14,948 bases of DNA from Pseudomonas sp. Its GTDB lineage: Bacteria > Pseudomonadota > Gammaproteobacteria > Pseudomonadales > Pseudomonadaceae. Positions 7,154 to 13,876 of this stretch are shown one piece after another; the stretch's first letter is position 1, and each line of letters opens with the position of its first letter. The stretch lies in the NCBI GenBank assembly GCA_029239415.1, contig JAQZAY010000064.1, positions 1 through 14,948 on the forward strand, given 5' to 3'. Under the pieces are notes generated by a model, which was not told the origin of the DNA, searched no databases, and saw nothing but the letters and a program-made list of their open reading frames with translations. The position numbers and the translations under genes are program-made.

Positions 7154-8668
7154 TCAGCCCAGGAACAGCCGGTAAGCCGGATTGTCGGTCTCGTCCCAGT
7201 ACGGATAGCCGATCGCCTCCAGTGCCGCGGGCACCAGGTGGCGCTCGTCGTCGGGTACCTGCAGGCCCGCCACCACGCGTCCGTCGGCCGCCCCGTGGTT
7301 GCGGTAGTGGAACATCGAGATGTTCCAGCGCCCGCCCAGCTTGTTGAGGAAATTGAACAGCGCGCCCGGCCGCTCGGGAAACTCGAAGCGCAGCACGATC
7401 TCGTCGACCGCGCCTTCGGAGTGCCCCCCCACCATGTGGCGGATGTGCAGCTTGGCGAGTTCGTTGTCGGTCAGGTCGAGCACCGGGAAACCTTGCTCGG
7501 TCAGTTGCCGCACCAGGGCCACCCGCGGGTCGTTCTCCGGATGGGTCTGCACGCCGACAAAGATGTGCGCCTCGCCCTCGGCGTGGTAGCGGTAGTTGAA
7601 TTCGGTGATCTGGCGCTTGCCGATGGCCTCGCAGAAGGCCTTGAAGCTGCCGGGGCGCTCGGGGATGGTCACGGCGATGATCGCCTCGCGGCCCTCGCCC
7701 AGTTCGGCGCGCTCGGCCACATGACGCAGGCGGTCGAAGTTGACGTTGGCACCGGAGTCGATGGCGACCAGGGTCTGGCCGGCCACTGCGTGGAGCTCGA
7801 CGTACTTCTTGATGCCGGCAACGCCCAGTGCACCCGCAGGCTCGGTGATCGAGCGGGTGTCATCATAGATGTCCTTGATGGCCGCGCAGATTTCATCGGT
7901 ACTGACGGTAATCACCTCATCCACATGGCGCCTGCAGATCTCGAAGGTGTGGTGGCCGATCTGCGCCACCGCCACGCCGTCCGCGAACAGCCCGACCTGC
8001 GGCAGCACCACGCGCTCGCCTGCGGCCATGGCCGCCTGCAGGCAGTTGGAGTCGTCCGGCTCGACACCGATGACCTTGATCTCGGGGCGCAGGTACTTCA
8101 CATAGGCCGCGATGCCCGCGATCAGGCCGCCGCCGCCGACCGGCACGAAGATCGCGTCCAGGCGCCCCGGGTGCTGGCGCAGGATCTCCATGGCCACCGT
8201 GCCTTGCCCGGCGATGGTGTGCGGGTCGTCGTAGGGATGGATGTAGACGAAGCCCTTTTCCTCGACCAGCTTGAGCGAATAGGCCAAAGCCTCGGGGAAG
8301 GAGTCGCCATGCAGCACGACCTTGCCACCGCGCGAGCGCACGCCCTCGACCTTGATCTCCGGGGTGGTCTTGGGCATCACGATGGTGGCCTTGATGCCCA
8401 GCTCGCGGGCCGCCAGCGCCAGCCCCTGGGCATGGTTGCCGGCAGAGGCGGTGACCACGCCACGGGCCAGTTCCTCGGGAGTCAGTTGCGCAAGCTTGTT
8501 GTACGCCCCGCGGATCTTGAAGGAAAACACCGGCTGCAGGTCTTCGCGCTTGAGCAGCACCTGGTTGCCCAGGCGCTTGCTCAGCTGCCCGGCGGCATGC
8601 AGCGGGGTTTCGACGGCCACGTCGTAGACGCGCGAGGTGAGGATCTTCTTGACGTACTGTTCAAGCAT
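7154..8668 (-). CDS. ilvA: Threonine ammonia-lyase (threonine deaminase) IlvA, biosynthetic
   Basis: PLP enzyme converting L-threonine to 2-oxobutanoate and ammonia, the committed step of isoleucine synthesis. At 504 residues it matches the biosynthetic form. It has the PLP lysine Lys51 in FSFKIRGAYNKL, SAGNHAQGLA, the phosphate-binding VGGGGLIAGI, and two C-terminal ACT-like regulatory repeats (PERPGSFKAFCEAIG and FPERPGALFNFLNKLGG) that bind isoleucine and valine. The open frame continues about 115 codons upstream across rpiA, but that part is a shadow; MLEQYVKKIL is the family start. No Shine-Dalgarno-like site precedes the ATG (the bases just before it read TTTCCCG). A TAGACT hexamer at 8711-8706 is a possible -10, 37 bases upstream. 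rpiA is divergent. No leader-peptide attenuator is evident. Confidence 0.96.
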   Translation of the reverse strand: MLEQYVKKILTSRVYDVAVETPLHAAGQLSKRLGNQVLLKREDLQPVFSFKIRGAYNKLAQLTPEELARGVVTASAGNHAQGLALAARELGIKATIVMPKTTPEIKVEGVRSRGGKVVLHGDSFPEALAYSLKLVEEKGFVYIHPYDDPHTIAGQGTVAMEILRQHPGRLDAIFVPVGGGGLIAGIAAYVKYLRPEIKVIGVEPDDSNCLQAAMAAGERVVLPQVGLFADGVAVAQIGHHTFEICRRHVDEVITVSTDEICAAIKDIYDDTRSITEPAGALGVAGIKKYVELHAVAGQTLVAIDSGANVNFDRLRHVAERAELGEGREAIIAVTIPERPGSFKAFCEAIGKRQITEFNYRYHAEGEAHIFVGVQTHPENDPRVALVRQLTEQGFPVLDLTDNELAKLHIRHMVGGHSEGAVDEIVLRFEFPERPGALFNFLNKLGGRWNISMFHYRNHGAADGRVVAGLQVPDDERHLVPAALEAIGYPYWDETDNPAYRLFLG

Positions 8669-8752
8669 CGGGAAAGCATCACTGAGCCGCGGGACAAGGC
8701 CTGCGAGTCTACCCCAGCGCCACGTCGGGCGACCACAGCAAAGCTGAGGTTT

Positions 8753-8774
8753 TACCGGCGCTTGCCGGTATACT
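8753..8774 (+). promoter_or_regulatory. rpiA promoter -10 element with overlapping inverted repeat
   Basis: TATACT at 8769-8774 matches the sigma-70 -10 consensus at five of six bases and lies 38 bases before the rpiA ATG. No good -35 is seen at 16-18 bases spacing. A perfect inverted repeat, TACCGGC (8753-8759) and GCCGGTA (8764-8770) with a four-base spacer GCTT, runs into the first two bases of the -10. The weak -35 plus a dyad in the spacer would fit a regulated promoter, but no regulator can be named. Confidence 0.55.
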
Positions 8775-8812
8775 AGGACGCTTTCAGAACTCCCGCCCCT
8801 TCCGGAGCCCGC

Positions 8813-9484
8813 ATGACCCAGGACCAACTCAAACAGGCCGTCGCCCAGGCCGCCGTCGACTTCATCGTGCCCAAGCTCGATGCCAAGAGCATCGTCGGCG
8901 TCGGCACCGGCTCGACCGCCAACTGCTTCATCGATGCCCTGGCCCAGCACAAGACCGCCTTCGATGGCGCGGTCGCCAGCTCCGAAGCCACCGCCGCCCG
9001 CCTCAAGGGCCACGGCATCCCGGTCTACGAGCTCAACACCGTCAGCGAGCTGGAGTTCTACGTCGACGGCGCCGATGAAAGCGACGAGCGCCTGAACCTG
9101 ATCAAGGGCGGCGGCGCGGCCCTGACCCGCGAGAAGATCGTCGCGGCCGTGGCCAAGACGTTCATCTGCATCGCCGACGCCAGCAAGCTGGTGCCAGTGC
9201 TGGGCGCTTTCCCGCTACCGGTGGAAGTGATCCCGATGGCCCGCAGCCATGTGGCGCGCGAGCTGGTCAAGCTGGGCGGCGACCCGGTCTACCGCGAGGG
9301 TGTCGTCACTGACAACGGCAACGTGATCCTCGACGTGTACAACCTGCAGATCACCGACCCGGTGGGGCTCGAGCGCCAGATCAATGCCATCGTCGGCGTG
9401 GTGACCAACGGTCTGTTCGCGGCGCGGCCGGCGGACCTGCTGTTGCTGGGCACCCCGGAAGGCGTGAAGACCCTCAAGGTCTAG
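8813..9484 (+). CDS. rpiA: Ribose-5-phosphate isomerase A
   Basis: Interconverts ribose 5-phosphate and ribulose 5-phosphate in the non-oxidative pentose phosphate pathway, supplying ribose for nucleotides. The 223-residue protein shows the RpiA motifs in order: GVGTGSTAN (residues 29-37, phosphate binding), SSEAT (56-60), the acidic DGADE (85-89, with catalytic-site Asp85 and Asp88), and [11 protein letters not shown] (98-108), where Glu107 corresponds to the catalytic base. The length is typical (E. coli 219). A GGAG ribosome site sits five bases before the ATG. It is transcribed away from ilvA and converges on a YjiK-like gene with 30 bases between the stops, where I see no clear terminator. 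Confidence 0.97.
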   Translation: MTQDQLKQAVAQAAVDFIVPKLDAKSIVGVGTGSTANCFIDALAQHKTAFDGAVASSEATAARLKGHGIPVYELNTVSELEFYVDGADESDERLNLIKGGGAALTREKIVAAVAKTFICIADASKLVPVLGAFPLPVEVIPMARSHVARELVKLGGDPVYREGVVTDNGNVILDVYNLQITDPVGLERQINAIVGVVTNGLFAARPADLLLLGTPEGVKTLKV

Positions 9485-9514
9485 GCAGCCTGCGAAACGT
9501 GTGCTGGCCGGTGA

Positions 9515-10426
9515 TCATTCGGCTGGCTTCCTGAAGACATAGAACAGGTTCGGCTCGCTCACCAGGTAGATCGTGCCCGCCTCGTCCATCGCGATGCCCT
9601 CGGCCTGTGGCACGGTCTTCTCGAGTCCCTGGTACCCCCGGCGCAACGACAGGGTACTCAGGGGCCTGCCCTTCACATCGAGCTCCAGCACCAGCCGCGA
9701 CTCGTCCGACAGCGCCAGCAGATGCCCGCTGCGCGCATCGAACAGCAGGCTCGACAGGTCCCTGACGAACAAGCGCGAATCACGCTTGGTGTCCTGCACC
9801 ACGTTCACCGCGTAGGACTGGCCAGGATTGTCGTGGGGAAAGCCATGCACCTCGTAGATCAGCATCGGGTCGCGCTCCTTGGCCACGAACAGACGCTTGC
9901 CCGCCGAGTCGTAGGCCAGGCCTTCGAAACCCTTGTTGCCGTTCAGGTCGATGCCCAAGGTGAGCTGCTCGGCATCCCTGGCATCGAGCACCGTGGTGTC
10001 GTCGTGCAGGCGCACACGGATCAGGCGCTGCTGGCGCTCGTCGGTGACCACATAGGTGCCAGGCCCTACGTACTCCACCGCTTCCGGATCGCCAAAGCCG
10101 ATCAGCGGCACGCGACGCAGGATGCGCCCGTCCAGGGACAGCTCGATCAGCTCGGAGCGGGCATTGGTGACGGTGAACAGGCTCTTGCGGTCCGGATCGT
10201 AGGTCAGCGCGGAGAGGTCGTCATCCAGTCCATCGACCACCTGCGCCTCGATCACCACCTGGTAGCGGTCCAGCGCCATGCTGTTCTCGGCCGGCTGCCA
10301 CCAGGTCTTGAGATTGAACCAGGTCCGCTCGAACAGGCGCCATTCCTGCCCCGCCACCCCGCCCAGCACCAGGGCGAGCAAGGCAACCAGGATCAGGACC
10401 AGAGGTAGGCGGGAAACACGGCGCAT
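9515..10426 (-). CDS. SdiA-regulated (YjiK-like) membrane-anchored protein, paralog 1
   Basis: A 303-residue protein with one N-terminal hydrophobic anchor (about residues 7-26, after MRRVSR), so the rest is probably periplasmic. The body consists of beta-propeller-like repeats matching the SdiA-regulated (YjiK) family. Segments include DDDLSALTYDPD, IPLIGFGDPEAVEY, NKGFEGLAYD, LSSLLFDARSGHLLAL and AEGIAMDEAGTIYLVSEPNLFYVF. The family has no established biochemical role; the name comes from a regulated E. coli gene. The frame extends upstream to a GTG at 10495, but the added residues include a proline run encoded by the C9 tract and no ribosome site supports them. I therefore start at the ATG at 10426, although its own ribosome site is also poor. 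The next gene upstream is a close paralog. Confidence 0.85.
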   Translation of the reverse strand: MRRVSRLPLVLILVALLALVLGGVAGQEWRLFERTWFNLKTWWQPAENSMALDRYQVVIEAQVVDGLDDDLSALTYDPDRKSLFTVTNARSELIELSLDGRILRRVPLIGFGDPEAVEYVGPGTYVVTDERQQRLIRVRLHDDTTVLDARDAEQLTLGIDLNGNKGFEGLAYDSAGKRLFVAKERDPMLIYEVHGFPHDNPGQSYAVNVVQDTKRDSRLFVRDLSSLLFDARSGHLLALSDESRLVLELDVKGRPLSTLSLRRGYQGLEKTVPQAEGIAMDEAGTIYLVSEPNLFYVFRKPAE

Positions 10427-10442
10427 GGGGGCAGACTCGGCT

Positions 10443-10451
10443 GGGGGGGGG
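10443..10451. repeat. Homopolymer tract, nine G (C9 on the coding strand)
   Basis: A run of nine G on the plus strand lies 17 bases upstream of the ATG at 10426, in the 5' leader of the minus-strand gene. Read on that strand it is a C9 run starting where transcription would begin from the promoter proposed at 10483-10456. Such runs change length easily by slippage and are also error-prone in sequencing. Confidence 0.9.
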
Positions 10452-10455
10452 AACG

Positions 10456-10483
10456 AATCTAACCATGAATCAGCTGAAGTAAA
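10456..10483 (-). promoter_or_regulatory. Candidate sigma-70 promoter before YjiK-like paralog 1
   Basis: On the minus strand TTTACT (10483-10478, four of six bases to TTGACA) and TAGATT (10461-10456, four of six to TATAAT) are spaced by 16 bases. The predicted start falls about seven bases further on, inside the C9 run, giving a leader of roughly 25 bases. This would let paralog 1 be expressed independently of paralog 2, whose stop is 93 bases upstream of the ATG. Moderate match only. Confidence 0.4.
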
Positions 10484-10519
10484 GCTTAATGCCACTATCC
10501 GGGAAATCAGCGGGTGTCG

Positions 10520-11443
10520 TCAGTTCTTGCGAAAACGGTAGAACAGGTTCGGTTCGCTGACCATGTACAGGTTGCCCTGCCCATCCATGGCCACGCCTTC
10601 GGCACGCGGCAGGGTGTCGCCCAGGCCGTTGAAACCGCCCAGCAAGGTCATGAAGCTGACCTGCTCGCCCTGCTCGTCGAGCTCCAGCAGCATGTTGGAG
10701 TCGGCCGACAGCACCAGCAGGTGGCCCGTGCGCGGGTCCACGCTCAGCGCCGAAAGATTGCGCAGGTCCAGCTCGGTGCTGGGCAACTGGCGCTTCTCGC
10801 CCGCCAGCGGGCTGCGTCCATCGCTGCCGAGGGTGAACAGCCTGGGTGGGCGCTCTTCGCCTACCACGATGCGCTGGCGCGCCGGGTCCCAGGCCACCGC
10901 CTCGAAGCCCTTGTTGCTCTTGGCCGATTCGCCCAGGTCATAGGGCGTGTAGTCGGCGCGGTCGAGCGTGGTGGTGTGGGCATCGACCTTGACCAGGGTC
11001 ATGTCGTGCCTGCGCTCGTCGAGGATCGCCAGGTGCCCGTCTTCCAGGACGGCCACGCCCTCGGGGTTGCTCCAGCCCAGCAGGGGAATCTTGCGCAAGA
11101 CATCGCCGTCGAGCGTCAGCTCGACCAGGAAGGGATTCTTGCCCATGACGGCAAACAGCGTACGGGTCTGGGGGCTGTAGGCAAGGTCGGAGGCTTCGTC
11201 GTCCTCCATGCCCGGCAACACCTTGGCGTCGATGTCGACGCGATAGTCCGGCAGCCAGATGCTTTGCTTCTGGGTGGCCGTGCTCTCGAAGGTTTCCTGG
11301 AGCCACAGCAGCCCGCGGTCGTCCCAGTGCATGGCGATCGCCACGCCGTAGCCGATCACCGCCGACGCGGCGAGCCATAAAGGCCAGCGGCGCAGGTGTC
11401 GGCACTTTTGCGCGGGAGGCTGAGCACTGGAGGAGGAAGCCAT
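10520..11443 (-). CDS. SdiA-regulated (YjiK-like) membrane-anchored protein, paralog 2
   Basis: A 307-residue relative of the gene immediately downstream. It has a short polar N-terminus (MASSSSAQPPAQK), one hydrophobic anchor at about residues 20-38, and a presumably periplasmic YjiK-type propeller domain. Matching segments include ASDLAYSPQTRTLFAV, IPLLGWSNPEGVAV, NKGFEAVAWD, LRNLSALSVDPRTGHLLVLS and RAEGVAMDGQGNLYMVSEPNLFYRF. Both paralogs end in the same NLFY-x-FRK signature. An AGGAA site lies about nine bases before the ATG. The function is unknown; related propellers bind ligands or have esterase- or phytase-like activity, but I see no catalytic set that would decide this. The gene is separated from the FAH-family gene upstream by a strong terminator, so it needs its own promoter, which I could not identify. 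Confidence 0.87.
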   Translation of the reverse strand: MASSSSAQPPAQKCRHLRRWPLWLAASAVIGYGVAIAMHWDDRGLLWLQETFESTATQKQSIWLPDYRVDIDAKVLPGMEDDEASDLAYSPQTRTLFAVMGKNPFLVELTLDGDVLRKIPLLGWSNPEGVAVLEDGHLAILDERRHDMTLVKVDAHTTTLDRADYTPYDLGESAKSNKGFEAVAWDPARQRIVVGEERPPRLFTLGSDGRSPLAGEKRQLPSTELDLRNLSALSVDPRTGHLLVLSADSNMLLELDEQGEQVSFMTLLGGFNGLGDTLPRAEGVAMDGQGNLYMVSEPNLFYRFRKN

Positions 11444-11538
11444 GATGGAATGTTCCTGGAGGTTCTTGCCGGTCTTTTCAGAGCATTCGCCGGCATGGGC
11501 ACGTGGAAAACAGCCAGCGCATTACCGGATGCTTTGTG

Positions 11539-11558
11539 AAAAAAGCGGCAAAAGCCGC
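11539..11558 (-). terminator. Intrinsic terminator after the FAH-family gene
   Basis: On the minus strand the sequence reads GCGGC TTTT GCCGC followed directly by TTTTTT. That is a perfect 5-bp GC stem (11558-11554 with 11549-11545), a four-base loop and a six-base T-tract (11544-11539). It lies 49 bases after the stop of the FAH-family gene and should end the dehydrogenase-hydrolase transcript before the YjiK-like genes. Confidence 0.88.
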
Positions 11559-11607
11559 CAGGTGAGAGGCAGGCGGGATGACAGCCAGGGCTGCCACCCC
11601 TGCCGGC

Positions 11608-12273
11608 TCAGATGACCTTGCTCTCGAAACGGCTGGCGCCTGGCAGCTCCAGCACCAGTTCATCGCCCGGGTTCAGCGGGCCGACGCCCGCCGGCGTGCC
11701 GGTCAGGATCACGTCACCCGGCTGCAGCGAGAACTGCATGGCCATGTACTGGATGATCGGGATGATCGGGTTGAGCATCAGCGCGCTGTTGCCATCCTGG
11801 CGGACCTGGCCATTGATGGTCAGGCGAATGCCGATGTCGGTCAGGTCTTCGAACGTGCTGGCGGCGACAAAGGGCGGCAGCACGCAGGCCCCGTCGAAGC
11901 TCTTGGACAGCTCCCACGGCAGGCCCTTTTCCTTGAGCCTGGCCTGCACGTCACGCAGGGTCAGGTCGAGTGCCGGGGCAAAGCCCGAGATGGCGTCGAG
12001 CACTTCTTCCTCGGTGGGGTGCTGCGACAGCGGCTTGCCCAGCAGCACGGCGATTTCCGCCTCGTAGTGCACCAGGCCACGGTCGGTCGGGATCTTGAAG
12101 CCGCCGACCAGCGGCACCACGCAACTGCCTGGCTTGATGAACAGCAGCGGTTCGCTGGGGATCGGGTTGTCCAGCTCCTTGGCGTGCTCGGCATAGTTGC
12201 GGCCTATGCACACCACCTTGCCCAGGGGAAAGTGGATATGCGTGCCGTCTACATATTGGTGCTGATAGCTCAT
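11608..12273 (-). CDS. Fumarylacetoacetate hydrolase (FAH) family protein, YcgM/FAHD1-like
   Basis: A 221-residue single-domain FAH-fold protein, close to the length of E. coli YcgM and human FAHD1. It shows KVVCIGRNYAEHAKEL (residues 19-34) and the metal ligands Glu71 and Glu73 in HYEAEIAV with Asp103 in LDLTLRD. Further on are SKSFDGACVLPPF and the C-terminal GDVILTGTPAGVGPL. Family members cleave acylpyruvates, decarboxylate oxaloacetate or tautomerise enol-oxaloacetate; the sequence alone does not choose between these. An AGGAG ribosome site six bases before the ATG is near ideal. The gene starts 30 bases after the stop of the D-2-hydroxyglutarate dehydrogenase gene and is followed by an intrinsic terminator, so the two form a compact unit. 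That context favours a 2-oxoacid housekeeping or metabolite-repair role over aromatic catabolism. Confidence 0.92.
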   Translation of the reverse strand: MSYQHQYVDGTHIHFPLGKVVCIGRNYAEHAKELDNPIPSEPLLFIKPGSCVVPLVGGFKIPTDRGLVHYEAEIAVLLGKPLSQHPTEEEVLDAISGFAPALDLTLRDVQARLKEKGLPWELSKSFDGACVLPPFVAASTFEDLTDIGIRLTINGQVRQDGNSALMLNPIIPIIQYMAMQFSLQPGDVILTGTPAGVGPLNPGDELVLELPGASRFESKVI

Positions 12274-12303
12274 TGCCGACTCCTGGCGGTGTGAAAACTG
12301 CTG

Positions 12304-13701
12304 TTATTCCGGGGCGAAGATCTTCCCTGGGTTCATGATTCCGTTAGGGTCGAACACCTGCTTGATGGCCTTCATGTAGGCGATTTCGGTGGGCGAGCGG
12401 CTGTAGGCCAGGTAATCGCGCTTGGTCATGCCAACGCCGTGCTCAGCGGAAATCGAGCCGTTGTAGCGCTCGACGATCTCGAACACCCACTTGTTGACCT
12501 TCGCGCAGGTGGCGAAGAACACATCCTTGTCCATCCCTTCGGGCTTGAGGATGTTCAGGTGCAGGTTGCCGTCGCCGATGTGGCCATACCAGACGACTTC
12601 GAAATCAGGGTAATGACGGGCGACGATCGCATCGATGTCGCGCAGGAAGGCCGGGACCTTGGAGACGGTCACCGAAATATCGTTCTTGTAGGGCGTCCAG
12701 TGCGAGATGGTCTCGGAGATGTACTCGCGCAGCTTCCACAGGTTCTGCAGCTGGGCCTGGCTCTGGCTCATCACGCCATCGAGCACCCAACCCTGTTCGA
12801 GACAATGCTCGAAGGTGGCCAGGGCATCGCTGGCGACCTCTTCGCTGCTGGCTTCGAACTCCAGCAGCGCATAGAAGGGACAGTTGGTGTCGAACGGCGC
12901 GGGCACGTCGCCGCGGCCAAGGACCTTGGCCAGCGCCTTGTCGGAAAAGAACTCGAAGGCCGTCAGGTCAAGCTTGCCCTGGAACGCATGCAGCACCGGC
13001 ATGATCGAATCGAAGTCAGGCGTGCCCAGCACCATCGCCGTGAGGTTGCGCGGCGCGCGGTCCAGGCGCATGGTCGCCTCGACGACCAGGCCGAGGGTGC
13101 CTTCGGCGCCGATGAACAGCTGGCGCAGGTCGTAGCCGGTGGCGTTCTTGATCAGGTCCTTGTTCAGCTCGAGCAGGTCGCCCTTGCCGGTCACGACCTT
13201 GAGCCCCGCGACCCAGTTGCGGGTCATGCCATAGCGAATGACCTTGATGCCGCCGGCATTGGTGCCAATGTTGCCGCCGATCTGGCTCGAGCCCGAGGAC
13301 GCGAAGTCGACCGGGTAGTAAAGTCCCTGTTCCTCGGCGAACAGCTGCAACTGCCGGGTCACGACGCCTGGCTGGCACGCCACGGTGCGATCGGAGGGGT
13401 TGAACTCGAGGATTTTGTTCATGTAGTCGAACGACACGACCACTTCGCCGTGGGCGGCAACGGCGGCGGCAGACAGCCCGGTACGCCCGCCGGAGGGCAC
13501 CAGCGCCATGTCCTGGGCATTGGCCCAGCGGACAATGGCCTGCACCTGCTCGACCGTCTTGGGGAAGACGATCGCCAGCGGCGCCGGCGCGAAGTGCTTG
13601 GTCCAGTCCTTGCCATAGGCCTGGAGCGAAGCGGTGTCGGTAAGGACCTTGCCAGGGTCGACCAGGGTCATCAGCTCATCAAGTACCGCGGAATGGGTCA
13701 T
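12304..13701 (-). CDS. FAD-dependent D-2-hydroxyglutarate dehydrogenase
   Basis: Flavoenzyme of the VAO/GlcD type that oxidises D-2-hydroxyglutarate to 2-oxoglutarate. The 465-residue protein has the FAD-binding stretch VPSGGRTGLSAAAV (about residues 68-81), SGSSQIGGNIGTNAGG (about 136-151), and TGYDLRQLFIGAEGTLG. The C-terminal metal and substrate residues are His374 and His381 (GHIGDGNLHLNI) and Glu420-His421 (SAEHGVGM). As I recall, these numbers equal those of the characterised P. aeruginosa enzyme, which supports the start at 13701. An in-frame ATG at 13725 with a better ribosome site (AGGGTGACT) would add eight residues and remains possible. Known biology links this enzyme to SerA, which reduces 2-oxoglutarate to D-2-hydroxyglutarate while oxidising 3-phosphoglycerate; the dehydrogenase pulls that reaction forward. 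Divergence from serA fits this. A broader glycolate/lactate oxidase activity is less likely. Confidence 0.92.
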   Translation of the reverse strand: MTHSAVLDELMTLVDPGKVLTDTASLQAYGKDWTKHFAPAPLAIVFPKTVEQVQAIVRWANAQDMALVPSGGRTGLSAAAVAAHGEVVVSFDYMNKILEFNPSDRTVACQPGVVTRQLQLFAEEQGLYYPVDFASSGSSQIGGNIGTNAGGIKVIRYGMTRNWVAGLKVVTGKGDLLELNKDLIKNATGYDLRQLFIGAEGTLGLVVEATMRLDRAPRNLTAMVLGTPDFDSIMPVLHAFQGKLDLTAFEFFSDKALAKVLGRGDVPAPFDTNCPFYALLEFEASSEEVASDALATFEHCLEQGWVLDGVMSQSQAQLQNLWKLREYISETISHWTPYKNDISVTVSKVPAFLRDIDAIVARHYPDFEVVWYGHIGDGNLHLNILKPEGMDKDVFFATCAKVNKWVFEIVERYNGSISAEHGVGMTKRDYLAYSRSPTEIAYMKAIKQVFDPNGIMNPGKIFAPE

Positions 13702-13770
13702 CGCTTGAACTCTCGAATGATTCATAGTCACCCTGAGCACGCCTCACCTGTCGGGTAGAGCTGATCGGGA

Positions 13771-13793
13771 GTCGCCTATGCTAGCATAGCGAC
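13771..13793. promoter_or_regulatory. Palindrome in the dehydrogenase/serA divergent region
   Basis: A perfect 14-bp palindrome CTATGCTAGCATAG (13776-13789) extends to an 11-bp inverted repeat, GTCGC and TATGCT against AGCATA and GCGAC, with one unpaired C. TATGCT at its centre also resembles a -10 hexamer on both strands (13777-13782 plus, 13788-13783 minus), although no good -35 is present at either spacing. It lies 69 bases after the dehydrogenase ATG and 79 before the serA ATG. A shared operator for both genes is the simplest reading; the binding protein is unknown. Confidence 0.55.
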
Positions 13794-13816
13794 CCCGCCA
13801 TTCGTGCTACAGGCCG

Positions 13817-13876
13817 ATGTCGCGCCGCTTCACTTCCCTGCCATTTTTTCTCCGGGACACAGGTTTACGCAGATGA
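13817..13876 (+). CDS. Possible leader ORF overlapping serA
   Basis: ATG at 13817 opens a 19-codon frame (MSRRFTSLPFFLRDTGLRR) whose TGA overlaps the serA ATG in an ATGA junction (13873-13876). Five of 19 residues are Arg. Upstream there is only ACAGG, three bases from the ATG, so initiation would be poor. The exact stop-start overlap could couple serA translation to this leader, but a 19-codon frame can arise by chance. No run of serine codons is present, so classical serine attenuation is not suggested. Confidence 0.25.
   Translation: MSRRFTSLPFFLRDTGLRR

Noticed and set aside
8669..9013. N-terminal extension of the ilvA frame into rpiA
   Set aside because: The extra residues are Gly/Ala-rich antisense of rpiA and no biosynthetic IlvA carries such an extension; the family start is at 8668.
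11467..11492. Inverted repeat TGCCGG ... CCGGCA upstream of YjiK-like paralog 2
   Set aside because: A short 6-bp stem with a loop of over a dozen bases; easily expected by chance in this base composition and not placed on a recognisable promoter.
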